64,000 nucleotides of DNA from Williamsia herbipolensis (GTDB lineage Bacteria; Actinomycetota; Actinomycetes; Mycobacteriales; Mycobacteriaceae): contig NZ_JXYP01000021.1 in NCBI RefSeq assembly GCF_000964005.1, forward strand, positions 124,001-188,000, written 5' to 3'. Below the pieces are notes generated by a model that saw only the letters and a program-made list of their open reading frames with translations, did not search any database and was not told the DNA's origin. Each line of letters opens with the position of its first letter. The first letter of the stretch is position 1. Made by a program: the position numbers and the translations under genes. Below are positions 9,408 to 19,663 of this stretch, piece after piece.

Positions 9408-12400
9408 CCGGCTGATCGACGCGACGACACCGTCGCCCAACTCGACCGACGAGCCGCGCACCTCCTCGGGTGCGACGACCTCGAGAGCGGTGGCGAGCAC
9501 CTCGCCCGCGATCAGGTCGCGGTGACGCTGCGCCCACGCACTGCGTTCGGCAGGCACCCCGAGTTCCACGCTGATGCGGTCGGACACGTCGAGCCCCATG
9601 GTCCGCCGCGCCTCCTGCAGTTCGCGCACACGGTCCTTCGCCCAGCCCTCGGCCTCGAGATCCTCGGTGACCGCGGTGTCGAGCACCACCAGTCCCCCAC
9701 CGGACGGCAGTTCGGCGGTCGAACTCGGCTCCACCGCGACGAGTTTGCGGGTGAACTCGCCACCGGTCAGCTCGATGCCGTCGGCGACGACCTTCTCCGA
9801 CACGATCCCGTCGGCATCACTGACGGTGGCCAGCGACCAGTTCCCCGACTTGATGGCCTTGATCGCCTTCTGGACGTCCTTGCCCAATCGCGGTCCGGCG
9901 ACGCGCGCGTTGACGACCACCTCGACACGACCGTAGGCGTCGGCGTCGTCGGCGAGGTGCACGGCCTTGACGTTCATCTCGTCGGCGATCAGCGCGGTGT
10001 AGTCGGCCAGACGCGCCGCAGATGGACCGGCAACGGTCAACGCGGGCAACGGGAGTCGGACCCGCAGGTTGTTCGCCTTGCGCAGACTCGACGCCGTCGA
10101 ACACACACCCTGCACCTCGTCCATGGCGGCGACGAGCTCGGCGTCGGCGGGGAGTTCGTCGGCGCGCGGCCAGTCCGCGAGGTGCACCGACCGCTCGCCG
10201 GTGAGCCCGCGCCACATGGCCTCGGTCATCAACGGCAGCAGCGGAGCGGCGAGTCGGCACGCCACCTCCAACACCGTGTAGAGCGTGTCGAAGGCGTCCG
10301 ATTCGGTGTCCTGCCCGGCCCAGAACCGTTGGCGTGAACGCCGGACGTACCAGTTGGTCAGCGCCTCGCAGAGCTCGCGGAACGCGTCGCACGCCCCGGA
10401 CACGTCGTAGGTCTCCAACGCGGTCGTCATCGCCTCCCGCGTCGCGGCCAGCTTCGCCAGGATGTAGCGGTCGAGCACGTGCGTCGAATCAGTCCGCCAC
10501 GTCGCGGGCCGGTCGGCGTAGAGCGCGAGGAAGCTGTAGGCGTTCCACAGCGGCAGCATGGCCTGGCGCACACCCTCGCGGATGCCGCGCTCGGTGACGA
10601 TGAGGTTGCCGCCCCGCAGGATCGGCGACGCCATCAGGAACCACCGCATCGCGTCGGAGCCGTCGCGGTCGAACACCTCGTTGACGTCGGGGTAGTTGCG
10701 TTTGGACTTGCTCATCTTCTGGCCGTCGTCACCCAGCACGATGCCGTGGGCCGCCACGGTGCGGAACGCCGGCCGGTCGAACAACGCGGTCGCGAGCACA
10801 TGCAGGTTGTAGAACCACCCCTTGGTCTGGCCGTTGTACTCGACGATGAAGTCACCCGGGTTGTGCGGCTCCAGACCGGACTCGGGGTTCCCGTCGAACC
10901 AGTCACGGTTCTCGAACGGATAGTGCACCTGGGCGTACGGCATCGAGCCCGACTCGAACCAGCAGTCGAGCACCTCGGGCACCCGACGCATGGTCGAGCG
11001 CCCGGTCGGGTCGTCCGGGTTCGGTCGGGTCAGCTCGTCGATGTACGGCCGGTGCAGGTTCGTCGGACGCACACCGAAGTCACGCTCGAGGTCGTCCAGC
11101 GACCCGTACACATCGACACGCGGGTACGCCTCGTCGTCGGACATCCACACCGGGATCGGCGCGCCCCAGTAGCGGTTTCGGCTGATGTTCCAGTCCTTGG
11201 CACCCTCGAGCCACTTGCCGAACTGGCCGTCGCGCAGGTGCGCAGGCGACCAGGTGATCTGCTTGTTCAGCTCGAGCATTCTCGGCTTGAACTCGTTGAC
11301 CGCGACGAACCACGACGGGACGGCCATGTAGATCAACGGCTTTCCCGACCGCCACGAGTGGGGGTAGGAGTGCTCGATGGTCTCGTGGCGCAGGATCCGT
11401 CCGGTGCCCTTGAGGTCCTTGATGATGACCGGGTTGGCGTCGAAGACCATCAGGCCCTCGTACGGCGGCACCAGCGAGGTGAACTTGCCACCGGGATCGA
11501 GCGGCTGCACGACCTCGATGCCGTTCGCCGTCGCGAGCTCCATGTCCTCCTCACCGAACGCCGGTGCGAGATGGACGATCCCGGTGCCGCTGTCGGTGGT
11601 GACATAGTCCCCGAGCAGCGTTCGGTGTGAGTTCGGGTGACCGGCGAAGAAGTCGAATGGCGGGGTGTAGGTCGCATCGGCGAGGTCGCGACCGATGTAG
11701 GTGGCCAGCACCTCGGGGTCCTCACCGAGTTCGCGCGCGTAGACGCCGACCCGCGCCGAAGCGAGCAGATACTGCTCGCCGTCGGATCCCCGCACATGCG
11801 AGTACTCGACGTCCGGGTTGACCGCGATCGCCAGGTTGGACGGGAGCGTCCACGGCGTGGTGGTCCAGATGAGCGCGTTGACGCCGAGCAGGGCGTCGGG
11901 AACGCCACCGGTCAGCGGCATCGACACCGTCACCGCCGGGTCCTGGCGCATCTTGTAGGCGTCGTCGAGCTTGCTCTCCTGATTGCTCAGCGGGGTCTGC
12001 TCGTACCAGCTGTAGGGCAGCACCCGGTAGCCCTGATAGACGAGCCCCTTGTCGTGCAGGGACTTGAACGCCCACATCACCGACTCCATGAAGTCGATGT
12101 CGAGGGTCTTGTAGTCGTTGTCGAAGTCGACCCAGCGGGCCTGCCGGGTCACGTAGTCGCGCCACTCACCGGTGTAGCGCAGCACCGACTCCCGGCAGTA
12201 GTCGTTGAATTTTTCGACACCCATGGTCTCGATCTCGGACTTGTCGGTGATGCCGAGCTGGCGTTCGGCCTCCAGTTCGGCGGGCAGGCCGTGGGTGTCC
12301 CAGCCGAACCGACGGTCGACCTTCTTGCCGCGCATGGTCTGGAAGCGCGGGATGAGGTCCTTGACGTATCCGGTGAGCAGGTGGCCGTAGTGCGGGAGCC

Positions 12401-12611
12401 CGTTGGCGAACGGAGGTCCGTCGTAGAAGACGAACTCGTCGGCGTCGGATCGCTGCTGCACCGACGCGACGAAGGTGTCGTCGGCGGCCCAGTAGTCGAG
12501 AACGCGGGTCTCGAGGTCGGGGAAGGACGGCACGGCCGAACCGGTGCCCGCGACGTCGACGATCGGATAGACGCGACGCTGCTGGGGGGTCGATGCGGGG
12601 TCGGTGCTCAC
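9396..12611 (-). CDS. ileS: Isoleucyl-tRNA synthetase (type 2, eukaryote-like)
   Basis: A 1071-residue class I synthetase that charges tRNA-Ile. The HIGH-type motif appears as HYGH (residues 74-77) and the KMSKS loop as [14 protein letters not shown]. The [12 protein letters not shown] form and the length mark the type 2 (IleS2-like) group found in mycobacteria and eukaryotes; this group is known for low sensitivity to mupirocin. An editing CP1 domain lies between the two halves. The GTG start at 12611 has a GAGGAG ribosome site 8 bases upstream. That site lies within a T-box leader, so translation should respond to uncharged tRNA-Ile. Confidence 0.97.
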   Translation of the reverse strand: MSTDPASTPQQRRVYPIVDVAGTGSAVPSFPDLETRVLDYWAADDTFVASVQQRSDADEFVFYDGPPFANGLPHYGHLLTGYVKDLIPRFQTMRGKKVDRRFGWDTHGLPAELEAERQLGITDKSEIETMGVEKFNDYCRESVLRYTGEWRDYVTRQARWVDFDNDYKTLDIDFMESVMWAFKSLHDKGLVYQGYRVLPYSWYEQTPLSNQESKLDDAYKMRQDPAVTVSMPLTGGVPDALLGVNALIWTTTPWTLPSNLAIAVNPDVEYSHVRGSDGEQYLLASARVGVYARELGEDPEVLATYIGRDLADATYTPPFDFFAGHPNSHRTLLGDYVTTDSGTGIVHLAPAFGEEDMELATANGIEVVQPLDPGGKFTSLVPPYEGLMVFDANPVIIKDLKGTGRILRHETIEHSYPHSWRSGKPLIYMAVPSWFVAVNEFKPRMLELNKQITWSPAHLRDGQFGKWLEGAKDWNISRNRYWGAPIPVWMSDDEAYPRVDVYGSLDDLERDFGVRPTNLHRPYIDELTRPNPDDPTGRSTMRRVPEVLDCWFESGSMPYAQVHYPFENRDWFDGNPESGLEPHNPGDFIVEYNGQTKGWFYNLHVLATALFDRPAFRTVAAHGIVLGDDGQKMSKSKRNYPDVNEVFDRDGSDAMRWFLMASPILRGGNLIVTERGIREGVRQAMLPLWNAYSFLALYADRPATWRTDSTHVLDRYILAKLAATREAMTTALETYDVSGACDAFRELCEALTNWYVRRSRQRFWAGQDTESDAFDTLYTVLEVACRLAAPLLPLMTEAMWRGLTGERSVHLADWPRADELPADAELVAAMDEVQGVCSTASSLRKANNLRVRLPLPALTVAGPSAARLADYTALIADEMNVKAVHLADDADAYGRVEVVVNARVAGPRLGKDVQKAIKAIKSGNWSLATVSDADGIVSEKVVADGIELTGGEFTRKLVAVEPSSTAELPSGGGLVVLDTAVTEDLEAEGWAKDRVRELQEARRTMGLDVSDRISVELGVPAERSAWAQRHRDLIAGEVLATALEVVAPEEVRGSSVELGDGVVASISRSGQ

Positions 12612-12858
12612 TGCGGTTCTCCTCGTGCCGGTGGGCGTCGCGCTGCGACGCTGGGCACGGGGACGACGAGTGTTCGCCGCGGTACCACCCCGCTTGCACC
12701 GGTGGATCTCCGGTGCCGCTCACCGACCTCATCGGTTCTGTCGATCCGATGGGTCTGCGGCTGTGTCGGGCCGCTCCCGTCCGGTTCTACTGCGACGCCG
12801 CCCGGTCGTGGTGGTGTCGGTTCTTCCGGATGCTCCCCGGTGATGGCCGGATCAATGC
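12612..12858 (-). ncRNA. T-box riboswitch of ileS (actinobacterial, translational type)
   Basis: The leader contains the conserved T-box core GGGTGGTACCGCGG (12690-12677). In it the TGGT bulge can pair with the NCCA end of an uncharged tRNA that has A73, as tRNA-Ile does. A proximal element holds an ATC triplet followed by A (12844-12842) as the likely isoleucine specifier in an ultrashort Stem I, then the GTAGAACCGGACGGG stretch typical of actinobacterial leaders. Downstream, CCCCGTGCC can pair with GGCACGAGG, which covers the ribosome site just before the GTG, with an inner GCGTCG/CGACGC stem. This indicates control by masking of the Shine-Dalgarno sequence, not by a terminator. The specifier assignment is an inference; the T-box core is clear. 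Confidence 0.9.
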
Positions 12859-12864
12859 GGGTCC

Positions 12865-12892
12865 AGTGTAGACGGTGTCCGACGCCGGTCAG
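12865..12892 (-). promoter_or_regulatory. Promoter of the ileS T-box transcript
   Basis: On the minus strand CTGACC (12892-12887) and TACACT (12870-12865) are 16 bases apart. Transcription from about 12858 would begin just before the T-box specifier element. The -35 box overlaps the stop codon of the upstream gene. Confidence 0.6.
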
Positions 12893-13521
12893 TCCGCCGC
12901 GTGGCGATGCCGGCGGGGTGCCGACTCCTCCGTGTCGGTGTCCGGCCCGACGACCGTCGCGGTCTCGGGATCGTCGCCGGAGTGTCGGGTGTGCCGTCGC
13001 GGTGCGGCGGGGGTGAGCCACGGCATCGTCGACGGCGGGTCGGTGTCGCGCCGGACATGCGCGTGGGTGTCGACGGGCTCGTCGTCGGGGCTCTCGTGCC
13101 GGCCGTGGTGGGCGGCCACATACGCGGCTGCCACCTGTGCGTCGGTGGCCGACGACGGGCGTTCGACCTCGGCCGGTGCCGAGGGCTCGGGGTGATCCGC
13201 GGCGGGGTCCGGCACCGGCTCCTCGACGACCCGGGGCATCTCGGTGGTGATCGTGGTGTCCGGGTCGTCGTCGGTGAGAGCATCCGACCTGTCGTCGGTG
13301 CCGGCCACAGATGTACGACGGGAGGGCCTCCGGGGCCACCTCAGCCGAGGACGCAGCCGTGCCAGGGACGGCCCGAGCCCGAGGATGTCGGCAAGGAGGA
13401 GCAGCGCCCCGAGGACACAGACGACGATGCAGGCGATCGCCAACCACAGGGTGCCGGTGACGAGTGCCACCACCAGGAGCCCGAAGCCCACCAGCGTGGC
13501 GACCAGCGCCGAGACGAGCAC
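12889..13521 (-). CDS. Two-TM membrane protein with long polar tail (Rv2144c-like position)
   Basis: A 210-residue protein with two hydrophobic helices at about residues 2-22 and 24-46, then a basic stretch (RLRPRLRWPRRPSRR) and about 130 polar residues rich in Asp, Pro, His and Arg with no recognisable fold. The GTG start at 13521 has a GGAAAGG ribosome site 8 bases upstream. It follows wag31, the place of a conserved small membrane protein in mycobacteria. That position suggests a role linked to polar growth, but no function can be assigned from sequence. Confidence 0.7.
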   Translation of the reverse strand: MLVSALVATLVGFGLLVVALVTGTLWLAIACIVVCVLGALLLLADILGLGPSLARLRPRLRWPRRPSRRTSVAGTDDRSDALTDDDPDTTITTEMPRVVEEPVPDPAADHPEPSAPAEVERPSSATDAQVAAAYVAAHHGRHESPDDEPVDTHAHVRRDTDPPSTMPWLTPAAPRRHTRHSGDDPETATVVGPDTDTEESAPRRHRHAAD

Positions 13522-13602
13522 CGCGTTGACCTTTCCGCCGACTACCGGGGGCGAACCGACATCAGTCGATCCCGGCCCGCCACGGTTCTACCGACGGGGC
13601 CG

Positions 13603-14451
13603 TCAGTTGGAGGGCTTGGAGAATCCACCCGAGTTGGTGAACCCACCGTTGCCCGGGTCGGAGGAGAACGCGTCCCCGCCAGAGCGTGCGTTGTCGACCG
13701 GGGCCGCACTGCCTCGCTGCTGCAGCTCCTCGAGCTGCGACTCCAGGTAGGTCTTCAGACGGGTGCGGTACTCGCGCTCGAAGGTCTTGAGCTGCTCGAT
13801 ACGACCCTCGAGGACCGAACGCTGCTGGTTGATGGTGCCCATGATCTCGGTGTGCTTGCGCTCGGCGTCGGCCTGCAGCGCGTCGGCCTTCTCCTGCGCC
13901 TGGCGCGTGGTGGTCTCGGCGCGGGTCTGCGAGTCGGCCAGGATGGCCTCCGAGCGCTGGCGCGCGTCGGTGAGCATCGCCTCCGACTTCGACCGGGCGT
14001 CGCCGATCATCGCGTCGGCGCGACCCCGCGCGTCGGCGAGCAACGACTCGGACTCGGTGGTCGCGTTCGCGGTGAGGCGATCGGCGGTGTCCTGGGCGAG
14101 GCTGAGCACCTTCGCCGCACGGACGTGGTGGTCCTCGCCGACCGGGGCGGCAGGTGCAGCAGGGGCTGCGGGCTCGGAGTACGCGGGGGCCTGGGCGGCA
14201 CTGAACGCCTGCGTGGGCGCGGGCGCCTCCTCCTCACGCGGTGCCGAGGTGGCGTTCGAACGGGCCTGCGACAGATCGCCTTCGAGATCCTCGACGCGCT
14301 GCTTGAGTTCGGTGTTCTCCTCGAGCAGTCGAGCGAGCTCGGCCTCGACGAAGTCGAGGAACTGATCGACCTCGTCCTCGTTGTAGCCGCGCTTACCGAT
14401 CGGCGGTTTGCTGAACGCGACGTTGTGCACATCAGCCGGTGTGAGCCGCAT
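13603..14451 (-). CDS. wag31: DivIVA-family polar growth scaffold Wag31
   Basis: A 282-residue coiled-coil protein that marks the cell poles and directs peptidoglycan and envelope synthesis. The N-terminal membrane-binding domain [20 protein letters not shown] and the following [18 protein letters not shown] are nearly identical to mycobacterial Wag31. A Pro/Ala/Glu-rich linker and a long second coiled coil follow (about residues 110-245). The start was moved from an upstream ATG to 14451 because it gives the family N-terminus with an AAAGGGGA ribosome site. It is the last gene of the dcw cluster but has its own upstream region. In mycobacteria it is phosphorylated by PknA/B; a clear phospho-threonine site was not assigned here. 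Confidence 0.96.
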   Translation of the reverse strand: MRLTPADVHNVAFSKPPIGKRGYNEDEVDQFLDFVEAELARLLEENTELKQRVEDLEGDLSQARSNATSAPREEEAPAPTQAFSAAQAPAYSEPAAPAAPAAPVGEDHHVRAAKVLSLAQDTADRLTANATTESESLLADARGRADAMIGDARSKSEAMLTDARQRSEAILADSQTRAETTTRQAQEKADALQADAERKHTEIMGTINQQRSVLEGRIEQLKTFEREYRTRLKTYLESQLEELQQRGSAAPVDNARSGGDAFSSDPGNGGFTNSGGFSKPSN

Positions 14452-14768
14452 GTCGGTCCCCTTTAACAATGTTGTGGCGAGTGGTGGCCTGGTCTCGATG
14501 CGATCTCTCGCGGGACCTCGTTAACGATGCGTTGTGGAGGTCCACAGCTTCGTCAGTGTAACTGGCGTCCCATCCTGTCACATGAGAACCGTTCGTCGCA
14601 CTTCGTCGAGCTTCTTCTCCGACAGGAGCGGATCATCTCCGCCGAGTACGTCGGATCGTCGCGCGAACTGGCTCTCGGTGTGCCCCTCCAGGATGACGGA
14701 CTCCGGTCACAATATCCGGCGTCCGGCATTGTGCGATCACCCCGGTGGGGTCGATGAGCGATTCGGGG
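14452..14768 (-). promoter_or_regulatory. Wag31 leader and promoter region
   Basis: This 317-base gap between yggT and wag31 holds no convincing gene. On the minus strand TGTGAC (about 14582-14577) and TACACT (14560-14555) form a plausible promoter with a 16-base spacer, giving a leader of about 100 bases before wag31. This supports separate expression of wag31 from the upstream dcw genes. I see no clear terminator here. Confidence 0.5.
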
Positions 14769-15053
14769 TCAGCCCGGTGCCACGAGGCTCATGCCGATCA
14801 GCACGACGATCATGGTGATCATCAGCGAGAGGTCGAGCCGAACCGGTCCCAACGGGATGGGCGGCAGGACCCGTCGCAACGCCTTGATCGGCGGATCGGT
14901 GGTGGTGAACACGCCCTCGATGACGACGACGGACACACCCGTCGGGCGCCATTCACGCGCGAACGTCCGCACCAGCTCGATCACCAGGCGGCCCAGCAGC
15001 AGCAACCAGAAGATGAAGAGCAGGTAGTAGATGACCTCTCGGGCTATCGTCAC
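14769..15053 (-). CDS. YggT-family membrane protein
   Basis: A 94-residue protein with two hydrophobic hairpins: residues about 8-28 (YYLLFIFWLLLLGRLVIELV) and about 75-92 (LMITMIVVLIGMSLV), joined by a loop with TTDPPIKALRRVLPP. The TDP-P-x-[KR] segment is the hallmark of the YggT family. These small proteins are conserved beside sepF in actinobacteria and are thought to help division or membrane organisation. The exact role is not established. It lies 57 bases downstream of sepF. Confidence 0.88.
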   Translation of the reverse strand: MTIAREVIYYLLFIFWLLLLGRLVIELVRTFAREWRPTGVSVVVIEGVFTTTDPPIKALRRVLPPIPLGPVRLDLSLMITMIVVLIGMSLVAPG

Positions 15054-15110
15054 GCGTCAACTCTGCCTGATTCGGTCACGGGATGCCGAAAAGCGCAGCT
15101 CGCAGGGGTG

Positions 15111-15851
15111 TCAGCTGTGATTGTAGAAACCGGTCTCGGCCAGCTTGCGACGATCCTCGGGCGAGACGTCGACGTCGGCGGGCGAGAGCAGGAACACCTT
15201 GGTGGCCACTTTGTCGAACGTGCCACGCAGGGCGAAGGCGAGCCCGGCGGCGAAGTCGACGAGGCGCTTGGCGTCGTCGTTGCTCATCTCGACCAGATCC
15301 ATGATGACGGGGCTGCCGTCGCGGAAGCGCTCGCCGATCGTCCGGGCCTCGCTGTAGTCACGCGGGCGCAACGTGGTGATCTTCGCCAACGGGTTCCCCT
15401 CCTCGAAGACGCGATCCATCGTGTCGATGGCCAGTGCGCCACGGGTGGCCACCCGGCCGGCCGAGGCCCGCGAGACGCCGCCACGGGCACCCAGCGGCTC
15501 CAGGCGTCCCGATCGGCCGAGGCGCTCCATGGGCACGCCACGATCCCCCGCGAGTGAGGTGTGGGTCTGGGCCGCGCGAACCGGACCCGCGTAGGCGTAG
15601 TCGGGCACGTGGTCGTAGGTCTGATCGAACTGTGCGGCACCCTCGTACTGCGCCATCTCGTCCTCGTATTCGCGCATGCCGTGGTCGACACCGGCGAACC
15701 CGCGCTGCGGCGCGCGCCCGTAGTACTCGTCGCGGTACTCGCGCTCGTAGGGGTCGCGTCGGGTCGCGCCGGGCTCGTCGAGGTAGTCGTCCTCGTAGTC
15801 GCCGGGCGGGACCATGCCGAAGTACGCCTTGAACCGCTGCATCGTGGTCAT
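15111..15851 (-). CDS. sepF: Cell division protein SepF
   Basis: A 246-residue FtsZ membrane anchor. The N-terminal amphipathic helix [16 protein letters not shown] is followed by a long acidic and Tyr-rich linker ([12 protein letters not shown] onward). The C-terminal SepF core has [20 protein letters not shown] and [22 protein letters not shown]. Actinobacteria lack FtsA and ZipA, so SepF is the expected essential tether for the Z-ring. The ATG at 15851 has a GAGGAAGG ribosome site. It sits between yggS and yggT as in mycobacteria. The linker is long for the family but the fold-forming parts are complete. Confidence 0.96.
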   Translation of the reverse strand: MTTMQRFKAYFGMVPPGDYEDDYLDEPGATRRDPYEREYRDEYYGRAPQRGFAGVDHGMREYEDEMAQYEGAAQFDQTYDHVPDYAYAGPVRAAQTHTSLAGDRGVPMERLGRSGRLEPLGARGGVSRASAGRVATRGALAIDTMDRVFEEGNPLAKITTLRPRDYSEARTIGERFRDGSPVIMDLVEMSNDDAKRLVDFAAGLAFALRGTFDKVATKVFLLSPADVDVSPEDRRKLAETGFYNHS

Positions 15852-15939
15852 GTTGCTGCCTTCCTCACCGTCGGCGCGCCGTACGAGAGCGATTGTGAAA
15901 AGTGGTGTCGCTGGTTCTCATGTGGCTCATATGGTTTAG

Positions 15940-16725
15940 CTACGGGGAGCGTATCGGCCGCGCGCCCATGATCGCGGTACCGACACGCACGCAGGTGGAA
16001 CCGTTGCGGACGGCCTCGTCGAGGTCACCGGACATCCCAGCCGAGAACTCGACGGCATCCGGACGGTGGTCGAGGAAACCCGCACGGATCGACGCGGCCC
16101 GCTCCATCCACACCTCGGGCGTCTCCGACTGCGGTGCGATCACCATCAGACCCCGGAGACGCAGATGGTCGCACCCGGCGACGTGATCGGCGAGCGCCTC
16201 GAGATCATCGACGACCACTCCGCCGCGGTCGGGATCGGAGTCGAGGTTGAGCTGCAACAACACCTCGAGAGGGGTGTGCCGGTCACCGTCGTCGAGTGCG
16301 GCGGCCACGGCGGTGTCGAGTGCGTCGGCGAGCCGTTCGGAGTCCAACGAATGGACCCGGTCGGCCCAGCGGCCGACGGTCTTGGCCTTCTTGCGCTGAA
16401 TCTGCCCGATCATGTGGAACGCCAGGGACTCGGCGGTGTCGGTGCGCAGTTCCGCCGCCTTGCGGCCGGCCTCGGGTTCCCGCGATTCGCCGAAGGCACG
16501 CACACCGAGTCCGATCAGCGCGCGGACGTCTGCGGCGGGGAAGAACTTGGTGACGACGAGCAGGTCGACGTCGTCGACATCACGCCCGGCAGCCGTGCAT
16601 GCCCGCGCCAGCCGTGCGCGTGCGGCGTCGAGGTTGTCGGAGAGCTCGGCGACCCGCTCTGGGGTCGCGATCTGCGGTGCAGCGGTGGTGTCGTCGTCCG
16701 CTAGGTGATCGTCGGCGGGGCTCAC
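15940..16725 (-). CDS. YggS-family pyridoxal phosphate homeostasis protein
   Basis: A 261-residue alanine-racemase-like TIM-barrel protein (PLPBP/YggS family) that binds pyridoxal 5'-phosphate. The PLP lysine lies in LLVVTKFFPAADV, followed by FGESREPEAGRKAAEL, FHMIGQIQRKKAK and the C-terminal SAGMSGDLDEAVRNGSTCVR with GTAIMG. The frame is open upstream, but the GTG at 16725 overlaps the pgeF stop by 4 bases (GTGA), a pattern repeated through this cluster. No cell-wall role is established despite its fixed place between sepF and ftsZ. Confidence 0.93.
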   Translation of the reverse strand: MSPADDHLADDDTTAAPQIATPERVAELSDNLDAARARLARACTAAGRDVDDVDLLVVTKFFPAADVRALIGLGVRAFGESREPEAGRKAAELRTDTAESLAFHMIGQIQRKKAKTVGRWADRVHSLDSERLADALDTAVAAALDDGDRHTPLEVLLQLNLDSDPDRGGVVVDDLEALADHVAGCDHLRLRGLMVIAPQSETPEVWMERAASIRAGFLDHRPDAVEFSAGMSGDLDEAVRNGSTCVRVGTAIMGARPIRSP

Positions 16726-17465
16726 GGCGCGACGCCGGACGTGTCGTTCCAGATCACCGAGGCCAGGCGCCCGGTGGGGGCGCCGCGACGGTGACTGAAC
16801 AGTGTGCGGTCGGAGATCGTGCACCGGGGATCGATCGCCACGCCGGAGACACCCGCCTCCAGCAGCTGCCGTCGGATCCCTGCACGGAGGTCGAGCCCCG
16901 GGGTGCCCTTCGTGGTGCGCGATGCACTGCCGGGCAGATGCTTCTCCACGTCGCGCTGCATGGCGGCCGGCACCTCGTACTGCTCACCGCTCGCCGCGGG
17001 ACCCAGGAACGCCCCGATGCGGGAGAGCTCGGCACCCTGGTCGGTCATCGCCTCGAGAACTCGGCGGATGATCCCCACCCGTGCACCGACACGGCCGGCG
17101 TGCACGGCGGCGATCACACCGGCGGCGTCGTCGCTCAACAACACCGGCACGCAGTCGGCCGTCACGACCACCAGCGCGAGGTCGGTTGCGGTCGTGACCA
17201 ACGCATCGGTCGCCGGGACCGGACCGTCGACGGGTCCGTCGACCACGGTCACGGTGGGACTGTGGATCTGCTCCATCCACACCATCCGCGCGGGCGCCAC
17301 ACCGATCCGCTCGGCCAGACGCAGACGGTTGGCGCGTACGGCGGCGGGATCGTCCCCGACATGATCGCCGAGGTTGAACTCGTCGTACGGAGCGAGTGAC
17401 ACACCACCTCGGCGGGTGGTGGTCACCCGACGGACCCGGCCGACCCGACCCGGGGCCGTCGTCAC
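16722..17465 (-). CDS. pgeF: Peptidoglycan editing factor PgeF (laccase-domain / YfiH family)
   Basis: A 247-residue protein of the multicopper-oxidase-like YfiH family. In E. coli, PgeF hydrolyses wrongly incorporated UDP-MurNAc-L-Ser precursors. Metal-ligand motifs are present: MEQIHS, TADCVPVLLSD, AAVHAG and IDPRCT. The AVHAG segment continues RVG here, where many proteobacterial members have WRG. The GTG start lies one base after the ftsZ stop, and the end overlaps yggS by 4 bases, so ftsZ-pgeF-yggS form one translation unit. Biochemical role in actinobacteria is not proven; the position is conserved. Confidence 0.92.
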   Translation of the reverse strand: MTTAPGRVGRVRRVTTTRRGGVSLAPYDEFNLGDHVGDDPAAVRANRLRLAERIGVAPARMVWMEQIHSPTVTVVDGPVDGPVPATDALVTTATDLALVVVTADCVPVLLSDDAAGVIAAVHAGRVGARVGIIRRVLEAMTDQGAELSRIGAFLGPAASGEQYEVPAAMQRDVEKHLPGSASRTTKGTPGLDLRAGIRRQLLEAGVSGVAIDPRCTISDRTLFSHRRGAPTGRLASVIWNDTSGVAP

Positions 17466-17466
17466 G

Positions 17467-18627
17467 TCAGCGCTTCATGAAGGGCGGGACGTCCACATCG
17501 TCGTCGTCGTCGAGGGTGACGGCGTTGCGGCGTGGGGCCGGTGCGTCGGCGAACGGGTCGCCCGCGGAGCGATCGGCGAAGGCCGACTCGGCGGCGGGTG
17601 CCGCCGTCGACGAGGAGACGTTGCCGGCGGTGGCCGAGCCGACGGCTCCCCGGCCGGAAGCGGTGCGGATCCGCGACGGTGCACCGGCATCGAACCCGGC
17701 CGCGATCACCGTGACCCGGACCTCGTCGCCGAGGTTGTCGTCGATGACCGTGCCGAAGATGATGTTCGCGTCCTCGTGCGCGGCCTCCTGGACGAGGGTC
17801 GCGGCGTTGTGGATCTCGAACAGCCCGAGGTCACTGCCACCGGCGATCGACATCAGCACGCCGCGGGCGCCCTCCATGGACGCTTCGAGCAGTGGCGAGT
17901 TGATAGCGGCCTCGGCGGCCTTCTTCGCGCGGTCCTCGCCGCGGGACGACCCGATGCCCATCAGCGCGCTGCCCGCGTCCTTCATGACGCCCTTGACGTC
18001 GGCGAAGTCGACGTTGATCAGGCCGGGCGTGGTGATGAGGTCGGTGATGCCCTGCACACCGTTGAGGAGGACCTCGTCGGCGCTGCGGAACGCGTCCATG
18101 AGCGACACGGCGGCGTCGCCGAGCTGCAGCAGACGATCGTTGGGGATCACGATGAGGGTGTCGCAGGACTCACGCAGCGACGAGATGCCCTCGTCGGCCT
18201 GGCCGCCGCGGCGCTTGCCCTCGAACGAGAACGGGCGGGTCACGACGCCGACGGTCAGCGCCCCGAGCTTGCGGGCGATGCTCGCGACGACGGGGGCGCC
18301 ACCGGTGCCGGTGCCACCGCCCTCGCCGGCGGTGACGAACACCATGTCGGCGCCCTTGAGCAATTCCTCGATCTCGTCCTTGGCGTCCTCGGCGGCGCGA
18401 CGACCCACCTCGGGGTCGGCGCCGGCGCCGAGACCGCGGGTGGAGTCACGGCCGACGTCGAGTTTCACGTCGGCGTCGCTCATCAGCAACGCCTGCGCGT
18501 CGGTGTTGATCGCGATGAACTCGACACCCTTGAGGCCCTGTTCGATCATGCGATTGACGGCGTTCACGCCACCGCCGCCAATGCCGACGACCTTGATGAC
18601 GGCCAGGTAGTTGTGCGGTGGCGTCAT
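17467..18627 (-). CDS. ftsZ: Cell division GTPase FtsZ
   Basis: The tubulin homologue that forms the Z-ring, 386 residues. The GTP-binding signature [11 protein letters not shown], the [17 protein letters not shown]-terminus and the T7-loop region ([20 protein letters not shown]) are intact. The C-terminal conserved peptide is [14 protein letters not shown], which should bind SepF and FtsW. The start is at 18627 ([15 protein letters not shown]), with an AAGGCGAG ribosome site; an upstream in-frame ATG would add 38 unrelated residues. A 223-base leader separates it from ftsQ, so it probably also has its own promoter. Confidence 0.98.
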   Translation of the reverse strand: MTPPHNYLAVIKVVGIGGGGVNAVNRMIEQGLKGVEFIAINTDAQALLMSDADVKLDVGRDSTRGLGAGADPEVGRRAAEDAKDEIEELLKGADMVFVTAGEGGGTGTGGAPVVASIARKLGALTVGVVTRPFSFEGKRRGGQADEGISSLRESCDTLIVIPNDRLLQLGDAAVSLMDAFRSADEVLLNGVQGITDLITTPGLINVDFADVKGVMKDAGSALMGIGSSRGEDRAKKAAEAAINSPLLEASMEGARGVLMSIAGGSDLGLFEIHNAATLVQEAAHEDANIIFGTVIDDNLGDEVRVTVIAAGFDAGAPSRIRTASGRGAVGSATAGNVSSSTAAPAAESAFADRSAGDPFADAPAPRRNAVTLDDDDDVDVPPFMKR

Positions 18628-18850
18628 GTCACTCGCCTTCTGTGCGTGGATTGCTCCGCCCCGTGTGGGAACGGATGTCTGCCGCAGACCGCCACCGGCG
18701 ACACCGGCGAACCGGATCGGAAAACCCTCAACCTCAACCACAGGCTTAGAGTTATGTCAAGTAGCGGACTGCTGGGACAAACGGTAGGCACCGAACCCAG
18801 CTCCGGCCAGCAAGCGCTCGGCGTGTCGCGGCCGCAATCCGGCCGCGGCG
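18628..18850 (-). promoter_or_regulatory. ftsQ-ftsZ intergenic region with candidate ftsZ promoter
   Basis: On the minus strand TTGACA (18760-18755), preceded by CTAC, is a consensus-quality -35 box about 130 bases before ftsZ. A -10 box at the standard distance is not obvious (TTGAGG follows after 17 bases). FtsZ in mycobacteria is transcribed from several promoters in this gap. A small repeat, GGTTGAGGTTGAGG, lies just downstream. Confidence 0.45.
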
Positions 18851-19663
18851 TCAGCGGAAGGTCGGGTACTCGGGTGACGAGACGTTGAACTGGGTGCCGT
18901 CGCGCGGCAACAGGTACTTCAGGGTGCGCGCCTTGTCGGCGGTGCGATCGGCGTCGCCCCACACCACGGTCCGGCGGTCGCGCAGGGTCAGGCGTACGTC
19001 GGCGGCCGAGGACGCCCCGACCTCGATGACCTGACGGCGTAGGACGTCGGGCAGCTCCGACACCACCTTCAGGGCGGCGAGGGTGGCGCGGTCCGACGAC
19101 GACGGGTTGCCGATCGTGATCCGCGGCACCGGCGGCAACTGCTTCTGCGAGGCGAAATCGACACCACCGACATCGAGCAGATGGGAGGCGCCGTCGCGGA
19201 TGACGAACGCCACGGCGACGCGTTCGACGACGTCGATGTCGATACCCGACGGGTAGCTGCGGGTGACGCGGACGGACTTGATGCGCGGGATGGCGGCGAC
19301 GCGCTCGGCGGCAGGACGCGTGTCGACCTGGAGCAGGGGCGTGCCGAGCGCGATCCGCGACGCGGCGACGATGCTCGCCGGGTCCACGGCCGATTCGCCG
19401 CTGACCGAGATCGACCGCACCGACATGAGCGGCGTCGCATAGGCGACCACGCCGGCGGCGATCACGAGGACGATCGCGGCGATGGTCCCCAGGAGCTTGC
19501 GGGTGCCGCGCACAGGGCGCCGTCCACGGCGCGGGCGACGTCGTCGTTCGCGTTCGTCGGTGTCGTCGTCGAGGAGGTCGTCGGCGTACCCGTCGTCCAG
19601 GTCGGCGTCGTCCACATCGGCGTCGTCGACGTCGGGATCGTAGGTGCTGGTGGTGCGGCTCAT
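18851..19663 (-). CDS. ftsQ: Cell division protein FtsQ
   Basis: A 270-residue bitopic divisome protein. The cytoplasmic N-terminus is strongly acidic, with repeated D-V-D-D-A-D units (residues about 8-30), then very basic [15 protein letters not shown] single membrane helix follows at about 57-77 ([17 protein letters not shown]). The POTRA domain begins [16 protein letters not shown], and the FtsQ beta domain ends at residue 270. The ATG overlaps murC by 4 bases (ATGA). FtsQ recruits the FtsL/FtsB-type partners to the septum. The aspartate repeats look like a small local expansion. Confidence 0.95.
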   Translation of the reverse strand: MSRTTSTYDPDVDDADVDDADLDDGYADDLLDDDTDERERRRRPRRGRRPVRGTRKLLGTIAAIVLVIAAGVVAYATPLMSVRSISVSGESAVDPASIVAASRIALGTPLLQVDTRPAAERVAAIPRIKSVRVTRSYPSGIDIDVVERVAVAFVIRDGASHLLDVGGVDFASQKQLPPVPRITIGNPSSSDRATLAALKVVSELPDVLRRQVIEVGASSAADVRLTLRDRRTVVWGDADRTADKARTLKYLLPRDGTQFNVSSPEYPTFR

